From Caprimulgus europaeus (taxonomy: Eukaryota; Chordata; Aves; Caprimulgiformes; Caprimulgidae), in NCBI GenBank assembly GCA_907165065.1, contig OU015539.1, positions 16,336,816 through 16,400,815 of the forward strand: 64,000 bases of DNA, read 5' to 3'. A model generated the notes under the pieces. The model had not been told where the DNA came from. It did not search any database and saw only the letters and a program-made list of their open reading frames with translations. Position 1 is the first letter of the stretch. Each line of letters begins with the position of its first letter. This document shows positions 24,843-37,376 of the stretch, one piece after another. The translations under genes were made by a program, and so were the position numbers.

Positions 24843-27008
24843 CCCCTCTAGCAGTTTCCTCACTTCAAGAATTCCACTCACAAAAAGCAGCTCTGTTAAG
24901 TGAAACTACACAATAAATAATTGTATATAATTGTCTTTCTTTTTTCTCTGTAAGGACAAAGAAATCTTTTCCCATTCATTCCTAGGAAGTTCCCAAATGG
25001 TAATGTGTTAGCTCTGCTCACTGCTGCTTTTCTAGAGTAATCACTGGAAAGAAAAGAAGACTCTGTGATGGGCAGCAGATGACAATGGAGTGAACGGATG
25101 GGTAAGAGGTAACTGCTGTGCCTAGTTGAGATGGAGGAAGAGACCAGCAGAGAAAGGTCACAGACGAGCTCATATTTATACCAGCGAATTAGGTTGATCA
25201 ATATTTATTACTGGCAACGCACTGCAATAGAGATCAAGTTCTTTTTACTACCTGCTGCTTGTATTTGCTTTTAGGAACAAAGACAGCCTTTATGATCTGA
25301 AAATGTGCTCTTTTCCTTTAATTAAAATATATGAGAGCAGTTTTTCAAGGGGTGCTCCATTTGAAAAAGGTCAGCTCTGTGCTGTGCCCAGAGGGCTGCA
25401 GCAGCAGGTGCTATGGGTGAGAGCATCGAGGACGCCCACCAGCCGCATCCTAATGGTGTATGTGAGGGACAGCACACCTTCACTGTACAGACAGACCTCT
25501 TCAGACGAGGCTGCTCACCAGGGGATGGTGTATTTGCTCTCTCCACGATGTCAGGAATATGAAGAAGTCACATGGCCACTGTTCCATTCACAATTACAGT
25601 CCCTGCTGGCTATAAACAAGCAGAGCCTTACTACCTGCACGAACCACTACGCCGATCGGTTCTGGTGGCTTCTGCAAGAAAAATCCAAACTGCTCCCGGG
25701 GGTTTACAAATTGCTTAAAGAGCCACTGCCTAATTCCTCCATACTCTGCAGGGCTTATGAAAATCCTCCAGGAGACAGCCACGAGCACAATTAGAGCTGG
25801 TTCCAGTAGCACACAGCTGCATCCTGCGATAAGAAGGGGAGCGAGTGCGTGGCAACACAATTTGCCTCAGCCAAAACAGCTACCGGAGGGACTCGTCATC
25901 ACTATCTTCCCTTCTACTCGTGGTACGCTGGCACTGTGCTGGCAGCAGCAAACTTCACAGGGAATAAGCACACCTGGGACAAGGTAGGATTTGGCAGGCA
26001 CCTGGAACTCAGCAGATGTCAGGTGTTTTATATAGCATGCATTTGCCCTGGGAAGTCCATCCATTTGGATACACATTCCCTGATATAAATGGAGACACCT
26101 GCTCTCTGCTCCCTGCTAGCTGCATTATTTGGAAAGAATCTGGCCACCATTTATTTATTTCTGAGGAATCTTCTTTGAGAGAGGATCTTGCACCCTTTTG
26201 TCTCCAAGCAGGAATCATCCCTGACGTTCCTCCAGGGACAGCCAGTGGTTTGCCTTCATCCATTAACCGCAGGCAGAGGCCAAGCTGAGCTGCCTCCCAT
26301 GGATTGAGGGCTCTGTGACATTGCACTAGTCAAAATGCCCCCAAGTCTTCTGGGTCCTTGTGCAGCCTAAAATCATAAGAGTTTGGGGTTTCTGGGGCAC
26401 AAACAAGAAAGGGGAAGGTGAGTAGAAGAAAAATGAGTCTCAGTCTTAGGGAAGATGTCGATGGATGGATGGAGATTCATTTGACTTAGATGGGCCACAT
26501 CAGACCTCTATCTCCTTGTCATGGGGCTCCTTATCCTCTCTAGTGCCAAGGTGGCTTTCCAGATAAGAGAGAATACATCTAATGTGAATAATGGGAGTCT
26601 ATTGCTGACTGATTCCTTCCACATGAAAAAGAGGTCTGCCATCACCTAATAATATTTTAAGTAATACCTGAAAAGGATCTGCAGTGAAAACCTTGGGAGT
26701 TTGTTTGCTGTTTAGCTTTGGGTTAGTAACCTGCGCCTCCCTACAAACTGGAAACATTAATACTTAATTTCTAGGACTGTGATAGTTTCATTCATGAATT
26801 CTTCATGGGATTCTGGTGGAGATGCACTGAAAAGCAGTGCCCAGACAATGTGGGACAGGGGAAAGGCATTACACCGGGAGCAAGAAGACCTGGTGTCTTC
26901 GCTACCTCTGCCATTTACCTTGCACGTGAAGCCAGGTACGTCGCTTCACCTGATCTATCCTTTAATTGGTTATTGAGATGGTCAATTTTTGGAGTAAAGA
27001 TTGCCTAT

Positions 27009-27120
27009 TCACAGAATCACAGTGATTGGAAAAGACCTTTAAGGTCATTGAGTCCAACCACAGACCAACACCACCAATTCCACCTCTAAACCATGTCCCT
27101 GAGCACCTCGTCTGCCCGTC
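27009..27120 (-). mobile_element. older CR1 LINE 3' end
   Basis: Minus-strand CR1 3' terminus with TCACAGAATCACAGTGATTG, then AGACCTTTAAGGTCATTGAG and AACCATGTCCCTGAGCACCT. The last word is typical of the common avian CR1 3' UTR with CTTAGGGACATGGTTT on the sense strand. It differs from the younger copies in this window. Confidence 0.92.
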
Positions 27121-29179
27121 TGCTCCTGTCTGTCTGTCCAATACTGCACTCACGCCTCAGCCAAGCCGGTGCTAAATAACACAAATAATGATTTCACAGA
27201 CTATCATCTGTGCTGCATCATTCTGTTGATGTATTTGAGATAGAAAAGACACTGGATTTGTGTCCATCAGGAATCTAGAAGGCCAGCCCCTCTGCAGCTG
27301 CCCAAGGAGAGCTCTGGAGATAAATAGCTCAGCTATTTCTAACTGGCACACATTGTTCCATGGGATTATTGATGCCTGCTGCAAACTTGGCTTCCAGTGG
27401 GTGCCTTCTCTGGGATCAGTGGGTGTTCACAAAGCTTTTCCTTTGCAGAAGGTGTTAACAGCACTGCTTACAAGCAGTATCCCCAGTGTCTGTATTGTCA
27501 TGGGGATTTCTGCAGATGGCTCACAGTGATGACTGTTAGTAATTTATTACTGTTCCTCGCTCCTCTTGTTTCTTTTCCCTCTGTGCAGGCTCTAACACTG
27601 GCCCTCTTTTCCTTTATCTGTGGAAGACAACCTGGAAGAAGGCTTGGCAAAGGGTGGATGCTGGTCCAAAGGAGATGGAGAGAGCACCTCAGACAGGTGT
27701 ACAGCTCAGGGGCAAGGAACAGCACAGCTTTACAGCAAATGTGTCAGCCCTGGACTAGATAAACTGGCAGGCAGCCACCCAGACCAAGTGCCTGCCTCTG
27801 AATGCAGCAATGGCAACTGTCACTCAGTCAAAGAGGGGAGTGGGGATGGCACAGGCTGGCGGACCCATGCAGGTGAACTAAATTGGACAGATAAAAAAAG
27901 AAGACAAGGATGATACATGCTAAACATGCTCCACTACTGCAAGCTGTGTCCTGCTGACCTTGGCCAATGATTAATGTCACTTCAGAGCACACTCAGGTCT
28001 GCTCTTAAGACAAATCCCTCTGGACTGGAACTGGGAAAAACACCACTCTGCTGCACGGGGCAATCTGTGAGGAGTGGAAGGAACCTTTATTGCCATTTAG
28101 ATAATTTCACTTCTGGCTGAAGTTTACACCTGAATTTCATGCTGTGCAACTCACTTTCTCTGGGCCAGGCATCACATCTCCCTGTTGCAAAAACAAATGG
28201 TCAGTCCAAGTCGGTCACGTTGCTCGCAGGAAGTGGAGGCAAGCGAGGGTGGAGGGAGGAGCTGTTCTAACATGCAAGACTTTTCCTTACCTTTTATTCC
28301 TCCTAAAAGGTTAAGATGCATCTACCAAGCTATTTCCAAAACACAAAGAGCCCATCTCTTAATTTACCAGATAATTTGCACAGTCCAAGCTGTTGGGAGA
28401 GTCAGGACTTCAGTGAGAAGCAGGAAGGACTGCGGTAGGCTGGTAAACGGCAGCCTGGAGCTATAAGACCAAAGTCATGGAGAAGCTCCCGAGCCAGCAC
28501 CTGAGGCAAGGCTACAAGAGAAGCTCTTTGAAGACAATTTGTGCATCTCTGGACTAGCTCAAGCTAAATCACAAGCTGACCAAATCTGCCAGAAGATTTC
28601 AAAGGAAATAGCAACCACTGGGTCTGAAACTTACTCTTTTTACTTGCTTTTCTTCCTGAGATTTGCTTTCACATATCTACAGTTGTAGCACCTACACCCT
28701 TCCCCTCCTCTCCCTTCTTCTTCCCTTTCTCACTTCACAGTGACAGGTAAAATCATAGAGAATGGAGTTGACTGAGTTCTGCCCAATATATTTCTAACTC
28801 ACCTCATAGTCTCCCAATATTCCAGCAAAATCAGGGATGCTCCAAACAAGGAAGATCAGATCTTTAAGGAACCCACCATGAAAAAGCATCCCCAGCATGA
28901 GCACAGCAGTCATTCCCTAATCTCGGGTCACAGCTGGCCACGGCAGGTGCCTGGCCTGAGACAAAGCCGAGTGCTCGTCCCCCGGGAGCACTGCTGTCAC
29001 TCCTGTCACCACTCCCCACCCACACCTGGGCACCGGCTATTTACACCAGTTGGCACTTCCAGCCATCCAAACACATCACATAATTCACAAGCCTAAAGCA
29101 GTGGACACCCACCTTCCTGCCATGTCTATCTTTCCCCAGGAGAACCCAGCTCAGACACAGCATTGAGGTTTCTGCTTTT

Positions 29180-29323
29180 TATCTGATTTTCCAGCTGGGT
29201 GCACTGAGCCATGCCGAGGTCAAGTGCCTCGCCCAAGGCCACGCAGTCAGCTGCTGAGCCAGCCTTGTTGGATCCCAGGTTCCACCAGTCCCACGGACAT
29301 TTGTTCCAGCCACCAGACCATGA
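29180..29323 (-). mobile_element. MIR-type CORE-SINE (amniote MIR)
   Basis: Minus-strand SINE fossil. CAAGTGCCTCGCCCAAGGCC then ACGCAGTCAGCTG matches the antisense of the tRNA-related head and core of MIR (AAGTGACTTGCCCAAGGTCACACAGC). GATCCCAGGTTCCACCAGTC and CCACCAGACCATG match the antisense of the 5' head around the B-box. A very old insertion inherited from early amniotes. Confidence 0.85.
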
Positions 29324-32300
29324 GGTTTCCCTCTGAACTGTCACATGGAGCCAGAGGGATCTTTTTGTCTTTGACTTCCAGCTAGAAGAGGCGCAGGAAG
29401 GGAAGGAAGCGAGCAGGAGGTGGTGTGGTGGGGATGGAGCTGTAATGAGGGCAGACACTGGTGTGGGAATTCTCATTTAGGAGACAAACAGCTGCTCTTG
29501 GTGACAGGCAGAGCCTAGAACTGATGAGCTTTAATGACACTTAAGTATGCATCAGAGCCTTGGACAGGCAGATCCACATAGCTTGCTAAAGATGTGCCTT
29601 TCACAGCCCCCAGAACCAATGAGCATCATCAGGAAACTGGGTTTAGACTGTGCTGGGGACTCCTCAGATGGGTGACCTCAGTTCACAGGCAAAGCAGCTC
29701 CCTTGGAGAAGAGAGAGAGGTAGAAACCGCCTCATGCTGCAGCCATGGGTTTTATTAGCAACAGGGATGTTGGGAGAGAAAACTTCACAGACTGCAGTCA
29801 AAGACTTCTGCCCATGAGAAGAAGCCCAGCTAGCTACACTCCTCCATTTAGTTAAAATTCATAGAGCAAAATAGTGCCAAATAAATAGGAGGAAGGGTCC
29901 AAATTACAGCCAAACCTGCTCTGCTCCCAGCAGCACTCCCCCACACCTATTCACTCCCCTGAGCCCAGATCACAGGAAACAGCCTATTCTCTCCTTAGAG
30001 TAAATAACCTTGTGGCCCAAAACCTGGAGTAGATTTACTAGGGGTTGTAATTGCAGTCACAGCCCTAACCCTTACCTTCATCTGATGAGCACCTCCTGGC
30101 ATGCTTTCTGTGCTCCCAGGCACACCATGGAGTTGCAGTTGCATTTACTATGAACTGGGAACATCACAAGATCAGGCTCTGAAACTTAAAAGGCCACTCG
30201 TTGGCAATTGGGTGTCTATGCCCCTGTACCTCTGAATTGGCCTTTGATTTCTTATGGGGGCTAGATTTAGTTTTGCAAAGCAGGTTTCTTTCTCCTTTAG
30301 AATTTACAGGGCAAAACACATTCCCCTCACATCTACATGTCTAGTTCCTTCTCCACACAAGAAAGCCAATTTTGAAAGAATTAAGTATTCTCAAATTGCT
30401 TTGCACAGGGAGTGAACTAAAACCTGTCTTTCCCCATTCAGCAAAAGTTTGAAAGGGTATTAAATTCTATGACAAAAACAAATTTTTGGTCCAGAATGAG
30501 ATGTTTTACACGTGGAGCTGGTTCTGAGGTGCTGCAAGAAGCTCATATTCCAGCTCATTTTCTTATCTACACAAGCCTTATAGGTAACCTCACAAAACTC
30601 AAACAAGCCACAAGAAAAATCCTATTCTTGCCTGCCACTGTGCCACACCAGTGCTTAAAATAGAGACCTGAGAGCCAAGATGCTGGACAGGTTTCTTTTC
30701 TGACCTTCAGAAAGGTCAAAAAACCTCCCCAATCTTCCCAAAACCACCCCTGAGGGACAGTGAAGAACAGGCTCCGACTGCTGTCTGGTAAATTGGATTA
30801 TCTGGAGATTGTTTCTTTCCTTCCACACTCTCTGTCTTGAGCAGAACACCCTTAAAAAACAGACATTGATTTAGCACATTATGGATCCATGAGAGAAAGA
30901 GAAGAGCTGAGAAGCAGCAGTTCAGACACGATGCCAAAGCCAAATGCCACCAGAAGGCATGTGACTGCAAGAGAAGAGATCTTGGTTCCTTCTCATCTGC
31001 ACAGTTCATGAGCCACGAGGGAAAGCTTCCAGTCCTTCCTCCTGATGGTTACCCTCATCCTTCACACTGCAAGGCTATTTCTGTCTTTATTTCACTCAGT
31101 GTTAAAATAAACAGTTAAAATAAAAATAAACATATTTTAAAAAACCAAAATAAAACAAAACCAACAGCTAAAAAGAAGCAAGACCAGGGCCACAGCTCAG
31201 AGGTTTAGATCAGCAAGGTGGGGCATTGGTTCTTTGGCAACAACCTCTACCTGAACGCATTCCAGCACCTCTGCTACTCATTCCCAGATGCCTTACTCCA
31301 CTGCTGTAGCACACGTACACCCTCAGAGTAAACCCTGCTGAGAGGGGAAGTGGATTCTCAGTGGCACAGACAGGAATGTGATGTTGTCACTGTGACCCTG
31401 TGCTCTACAGTAGCCTTTCCCTTGGCACCAAGCTTGTGCATGCTTCTAGTTCCCACTTTTCATTTGTTTGGTTGGGTTTTTTGTTATGGGATACTCTGGA
31501 GTGAGTGACACATCATTATTATTATTATGTAGGAATAAAGCAGCCAAGCAATGCCAGGGCAGAACCTACTGGTCACTTTTTTCACTACATCTGTGCCCCC
31601 TTCTACCTGGTCTTTCTAAAGATCCTCAGGCAAAGATGTTTTTTCATTGTCCAAGGGATTTTCTGTGCACACTCACTGCTTATGTGAGAAGAGGAACATA
31701 CACTGTTCATTATCTACCAGGAGAACCTCCTCTCTTGCCTGCTTTAACACATTACAGTCACCTAAGGAGAGGGTAACCCATGTAACCAAGATAACAGACT
31801 AGAAACAGCAAATGCAAACCATCAACTAATATGAATAGTTTTGCTAATAACATGAAAAATTGCTTAATTTCAAATGAGTCACTGAAATACTGACAAATGG
31901 ATTCATGGAAGCTTCAGTAAGTTCACAAAATAGCATCCTGAGCATGGACTCAGAAGCAGAAACCAGAGTTAGATTTACTGTCAAATCCATTTGAAATGAA
32001 TATCATAACCAATTCTGCTGAGAAATAGACTTCAGGAACTTGGCATTTAGGTCAGTGGGGAAGACAAGAGATTCTAAAATCCCATTTCCCATTTCCCAGT
32101 TCTTCTCTCACCAGCACAACTTAAAGCCACAGCTATATGGACTCTACCTAAATCCCACCACCAAAGCAGGGTATTGTTTCTGTCTCACCACCTGCCAAGC
32201 AAGGAGGAGGTTCTGTTGCACAGAGCCCACTGACACCAGGTAGCAGATCTCTGATGTGAAGCTGGAAACCAGAAAGGAGAGTCTGACTGAGGAGAAGCAG

Positions 32301-33182
32301 AAATGCATGTCCTGGAAGCTGGGAGCTGGTGGGAAGGGTCCTCAGTGGCACCTGCAGACTGTGCACAATAACCTGGAGCACGTAACCGGCTGCAGTGATC
32401 TACAGGCCAGCCCAGCAGTGGGTGCAGGTCACAGTTGTGCTGACAGAGGCAGAATAACTCCTGGAAATGAGATGCCAGTACAGAGCAAAAGGCAGATGAA
32501 GGCCCCTGAAGTGTTTCAGATTGGAAACTACATCCTCCTCTGCCACATGGAAAATTGTCTGCCTTCCATCAGGAACCTTCTCCATTTCTGTCACAGTTTT
32601 GCTGATGTAAAACAATTCTTTGTTAACAACATGGACAGTTCCTCTCTCCCTTAATGGTCTTAGTTTACCCTGGGTGTCAAGAGGCAAAATATCTCCTGCC
32701 TGCTGGTAATAAAGTCAAGAAAAGAGAGTTAACAACAATAAAACGGAGCAGTAGACATGGCTCAAACAGAACCAAAATGCTTTGGAAATCAGCTCCTTCC
32801 CATGCAAAGTGTCGAAAACTCTCAGCTGCAACAGTTTCCAGCTCAAGAGCTCAGAGCACAATCACTTCAGAAAAGCAGATTTTAGTTCCTAAGGCTCCTT
32901 GAAATTAAGACAGGTAAAATTTCTGTAGATAGCATGCAAGCACTGAGGCAAAGGCTGTCAAGAACATAAGTCAGAAGCTTGGAGCAAACTCATTCAAGTG
33001 ACTGATCAGTATTTTTAATGCCACCTATTTAAGCATTCAGCTAAGAGATACCTGGGTATCTCCAAGATTAGTTAGCTGTGAGCTTCTGAGGACAAATGAC
33101 CGATTTAAGGAGGCCACAGTGGGATTCTGTGTTGGAGCAGAGCATTTTTAAAGGTGACTACTACTGTATATAAAGGTGTCCT

Positions 33183-33600
33183 ACGAGGACAGGCTGAGAG
33201 AGTTGGGGCTGTTCAGCCTGGAGAAGAGAAGGCTCCGGGGAGACCTTCTAGTGGCCTCCCAGTACCCGAAGGGGCTCCAGGAAGGCTGGGGAGGGACTTT
33301 GGCCAAGGGCAGGGAGTGACAGAACAAGGGGAGATGGCTTGAAACTGGCAGAGGGGAGATGGAGCTGAGATGTGAGGAAGAAATTGTTTGGTGTGAGGGT
33401 GGTGAGACCCTGGCCCAGGCTGGGCAGAGAAGCTGTGGCTGCTCCTTCCTGAAAGTGTTCTCGGCCAGGCTGGATGAGGCTTTGAGCAACCTGGTCTAGT
33501 GGAAGGTGTCCCTGCTGCTGGCAGGGGGGTTGGGACTGGCTGAGCTTTCAGGTCCCTTCCAACCCAAACCAGCCTGGGATTCTGTGGTTCTATGATTCTG
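33183..33600 (+). mobile_element. CR1 LINE 3' fragment (ACTAGACCA type)
   Basis: Plus-strand CR1 from GAGGACAGGCTGAGAGAGTT through GGCTGTTCAGCCTGGAGAAG and GAGACCCTGGCCCAGGCTGG to a terminal TTCTGTGGTTCTATGATTCT. The coding part carries length changes relative to the 39066 copy, so no long reading frame survives. It is 5'-truncated. Confidence 0.95.
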
Positions 33601-34276
33601 CACTGCAGTTCATGGCTATCGTGGTTAATCCAAAAACATCAGAAATTTCCTACAAAGAGACTAATTTTTCCTTTGTATGTACTGACAGAAAAAGATGAGC
33701 ACTGCAAAATTCCTCTGATCCCAATCAGAGCTGAACTTACTGGCTAATTATTTTATTCCTGGGATTAAAACTTCTATCCAAGTGCAGGAACAGATTCTTT
33801 TAAACGCTGAAAACAATTATTGGACTCTATTTCCAAAGCTCCAGGCAATAGTGGAACACAGGTGCTAAGAAAAATTGTTTGCTGCTAAGAAGTCAAACTT
33901 TATCTGAGTTTCAGAGACAGAGGGACTACAAACACTGCTTTTAGAGGAACATTTTTTCCAACAGAGGCCATGGAAAAAAATAAATGACAACTAACCACGA
34001 ACATCATATGTTCACTCTGCGTAGTCAGAATGGAATAGATAGAAAGAAATTAAAAATAAATGTCAATAGTATAAATTAAAAGATGCCACAGAAGGTATGC
34101 AAATTGCATGCCACAAGGTCTTGTTTTTTGTTTACAAAGACTATGTTTTCAGTTTGATGGAGAGGCATCATTATGGAGGGAATTTGAGGCATTTTAAATA
34201 GCAGAAGCACTCATTAAGAATTCATTCTTAACAGGAAGACTGGAAAAAAAATTAAAATTAATGAGTAAGATGAAGT

Positions 34277-34285
34277 GGGGGGGGG
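34277..34285. repeat. G9 homopolymer
   Basis: A run of nine guanines on the plus strand in otherwise AT-rich sequence. Confidence 0.85.
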
Positions 34286-35122
34286 AACTTTGAAGATGAT
34301 AGCTTCTTGCTAAAAAAAGACACACTTGATATTAATCACAAGCAGTTCACACACATGCATTACCCCTAACTCCACTGGCACAATCTGCAGCAGTAATTCA
34401 CAGCTGCTTCACCTGCACCTTGTGCTAGCTGGGCTGTTTGGCAAAGCACAGGGTGGCCCCTCAGACACCGTGGTAATAATGAGGAACAAATCCCCAGGCA
34501 AAGGAGAGGACACAGCCTGTTGTAAACCTCGGTGATTCAACACTGCTGTGGTAGCAGCTCTGAGAGAGCCTCAGGAAGAGGAACCACTACAGTCTGTAGC
34601 AAAAGCTCAAAGTGACCCCAGCAGTTTCTGAGGAGGAAAAGCACAAGGATTCTCGCTGCACCATTATCATGTCTTTTCTGTAAACAAATGACATTTATCT
34701 GGGCCAATTTGGAACCAGCACATTAAAACACTATAGTACCTTGTAAGTCTCTTCAAAAATCTGCCTGGTTTAGGACCTTAGGATCTGGACATCAGAGAGA
34801 TTTTCTCAAATATCCTTTCCTATCCCTTAGTCTTAAAAGGAGGAAAAAACCCAAGTTGCCTTTCTTTAAACACACACACACAGAGGCTAGACTGCTTAAC
34901 TGATGCACAAGAACACACAAGTTTTGGAAAATTCAGTGTTGTGCAACCATCAATTGAAATACCCTTACACAGCAAAATAAAGTTTTGATTGCTCCTCCTG
35001 CAAAAAAGGTTGTTTGTTTATTTTAATTGCTCATATTCTTGGTGCAGGGTTTGGCAGGGGGGGCTCTGGTTCAGGCTTGCCATAAAAAGTGGTCATTGCA
35101 AAGAGGAGATGTGGGCATCTCT

Positions 35123-35194
35123 GGATCTCTCAGTTTAGAGATCTGTGGATCTCTAAGTTGAGATCTCGCTGAATCTCTCAGTTTAGATTAAAAG
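35123..35194. repeat. 24-bp tandem repeat, three copies
   Basis: Copies start at 35123, 35147 and 35171: GGATCTCTCAGTTTAGAGAT, GGATCTCTAAGTTGAGATCT and GAATCTCTCAGTTTAGATTA are the first 20 bases of each. The spacing is exactly 24 bp. Confidence 0.93.
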
Positions 35195-36071
35195 ACCTGA
35201 AGCCAGATGTGGCTGAGAACAGACTAACCTGAAGTGAACTGCCCCTGGCAGCAGCAGCAGGGTGGAGGACATCTCAGGTGAGTGTGAAACACTTGAGACC
35301 AAGAGGAGCAAAGGCAGCAAAGCAGAAGTTCCTGGAGCCAAGCAGGAATAACGGCAGTTACATGGTGATGTTTGAGGGAATGAGCACTTGACTTGGGTCT
35401 CGTTTCACACAGAGAACGTGCCAGAAGATCACTTCACACTAAGCATCCCTCTTACCAATGTGATACTCCTCTGTATGTGACTATCCCCACTGTCCCCAGG
35501 GAGCTGCTCTGATCTCCTGACCCCCCAGAACACCACACAGAAGAGGTGCCCTGCACAGCGGACACGGGCACAACCCTACTGAGGGCCACCTTTCTGAAAA
35601 CAAGATCCGGCTCTGTTCCAAAGTCTGCTGAGATCAGTGGAAAGACTTGCTCAGAATTCAGTGAGCTGTGGATCAAGCCTAAGCTCATCTGGAGGAGAGC
35701 TAAGGAATTCCCATGCTGGGCAGAGATGTCTTGGCCAGTTCCAAACAGGCTGCCTAAGGAGCCCAAGCTGAGCGCTGCCCTGATCCGGCTGCGATGTTGC
35801 TGTCCCCGTACCAGCCCCCTTGGGTGTCTCTGCATGACTCTGTACTTGTGAAATCAGAACAGGCAGTTTACAATTACAGGATTATTTCTTATTAATATTT
35901 GTTCCTTTAAGGTTTGGCATCTTCAACAACCATACATGAAAATGGGCTGAAAAGACTGCATGAGAATTCTCCTTTAGGACTCAGCTGACCCAAATACACA
36001 GTTCTCCTGCTCTGAATTCCCCGAGATGGTGCAGGGAGACAAACTGCTCTGGTTTTTCTCTCTCTCTTGCC

Positions 36072-36085
36072 TTTTTTTTTTTTTT
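36072..36085. repeat. T14 homopolymer after a CT-rich stretch
   Basis: A run of 14 thymines preceded by CTCTCTCTTGCC. It is an A14 run in BRSK2 transcript orientation, with no recognisable retrocopy attached. Confidence 0.8.
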
Positions 36086-37304
36086 CCTTTCCATAATGCT
36101 GCATTGCAGGACCAAATTTTCTGATTATCATGCAGTATCTTATTTTTGACTGTCTTTTCCCCCAATTCAATGGTTCTGGTACTTTCAGGACAATCAGGAA
36201 AGACCTGGCTCCTGCTCCGAGGGGTAGGTAGTGCCTCTCTGTAGTAAGTGAGCTTACAAGCAGCTGGAGAGTCAGAAAAGTGTTTGCACTTCAGGGTGCT
36301 GCCAACATGACTGTATCAAAGAGTGAATGACAACAACTAAGTGAAAAAAGCCATGACCACAGGAACCCCGACTCTTGGTGCAGTGACAGCGTGAAAACAC
36401 CATTTTCACTGGTTTCCCTCGCCTTGCCTCGGGTGGGGGTAACCAGTAGGGCTTTGTTCCAACAGCTGGGCTGTGCTGGTATTGCAGAAGTATTTTGACA
36501 GTGCAGTTGGCACAGCTTTGAAAAAACCCCTCCTCTTGCTCCCTTTTGTGTGTTCACAGACAATTCTGCATAGCCAAATGACACAAACAAGGTTTCAATG
36601 CTTCTATCATCCTTGCAGAGTACGCACAGCCATGAGAGGAGTAGTATCTGCTTTGGATCCTGGATCATCAATAAAGTTAATCAACTAACCTTCAGGTGTA
36701 GGAGGTTTACTTTCAGGTATGTTTACTAAATAAGTGAGTTTCTGAAACTAGCAATTAGAAAATCCTTTTTCTCACTTGCAAGCTTGGACATATTTAATCT
36801 AAAAGCCACCGGAGAGAAAAAACAAACAGGAAAACCTAAAATACCATTTGGCTTTTACAGACACATTTAGAAGCAGTCAGACTGCAAAACTGCCTCTTCC
36901 AGCTCCTCAGGAAACCTGCACAAGCATTTCACAACTGCAAGAACATTCAAGGTCAAAGGCAAGCTCCTTTTGGAGATAAGTTGCCTTCTAGCTATTGTGC
37001 TAAACTCTGCAAAGGAGAGCTGGTATTGCAGATGAGATGACTGGGAGATCCCTAAATCAAACAGCAAGCTCTATGAACAACATACATAAATAAGAGCTTT
37101 ATTGAGCCTTGTGTCTAAAATTCATATAACAGGGGAGAAGTGGAATGGGAAAGCTGGTCATTGCTCTGTTTGATGAGTCGCTACACATCAGCACCAAGTC
37201 TACTCATTTCACTCGAGATTTCAAGCCCCCAAAGCAACTGAGGGACAGGAAAGCACAGAACCCCACATCAGGATAGGAAAGGAGGAAAAGGCAGCACTGG
37301 TTAG

Positions 37305-37376
37305 AGTTTACTTCCACCAAGTTAACTCTTTGATGGCTCAAGTTAACTTCTACCAAGTGAACTCTCTGATGAAGAG
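37305..37376. repeat. 36-bp tandem duplication, diverged
   Basis: Two consecutive 36-bp units begin AGTTTACTTCCACCAAGTTA and AGTTAACTTCTACCAAGTGA and agree at about 27 of 36 positions. Confidence 0.85.

Noticed and set aside
25303-25794. 163-codon plus-strand open frame
   Set aside because: No recognised domain, no repeat support and no splice context beyond chance. Kept only as a low-level note for the neighbouring segment at 25860-25985.
30170-30280. Possible old reptile-type repeat (GGCAATTGGGTGTCTATGCC)
   Set aside because: The resemblance is too short and uncertain to assign a family by eye.
31080-31165. A-rich stretch as the tail of a processed retrocopy
   Set aside because: No gene-like sequence lies beside it and the A/T mix is irregular. 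Simple low-complexity DNA is enough to explain it.
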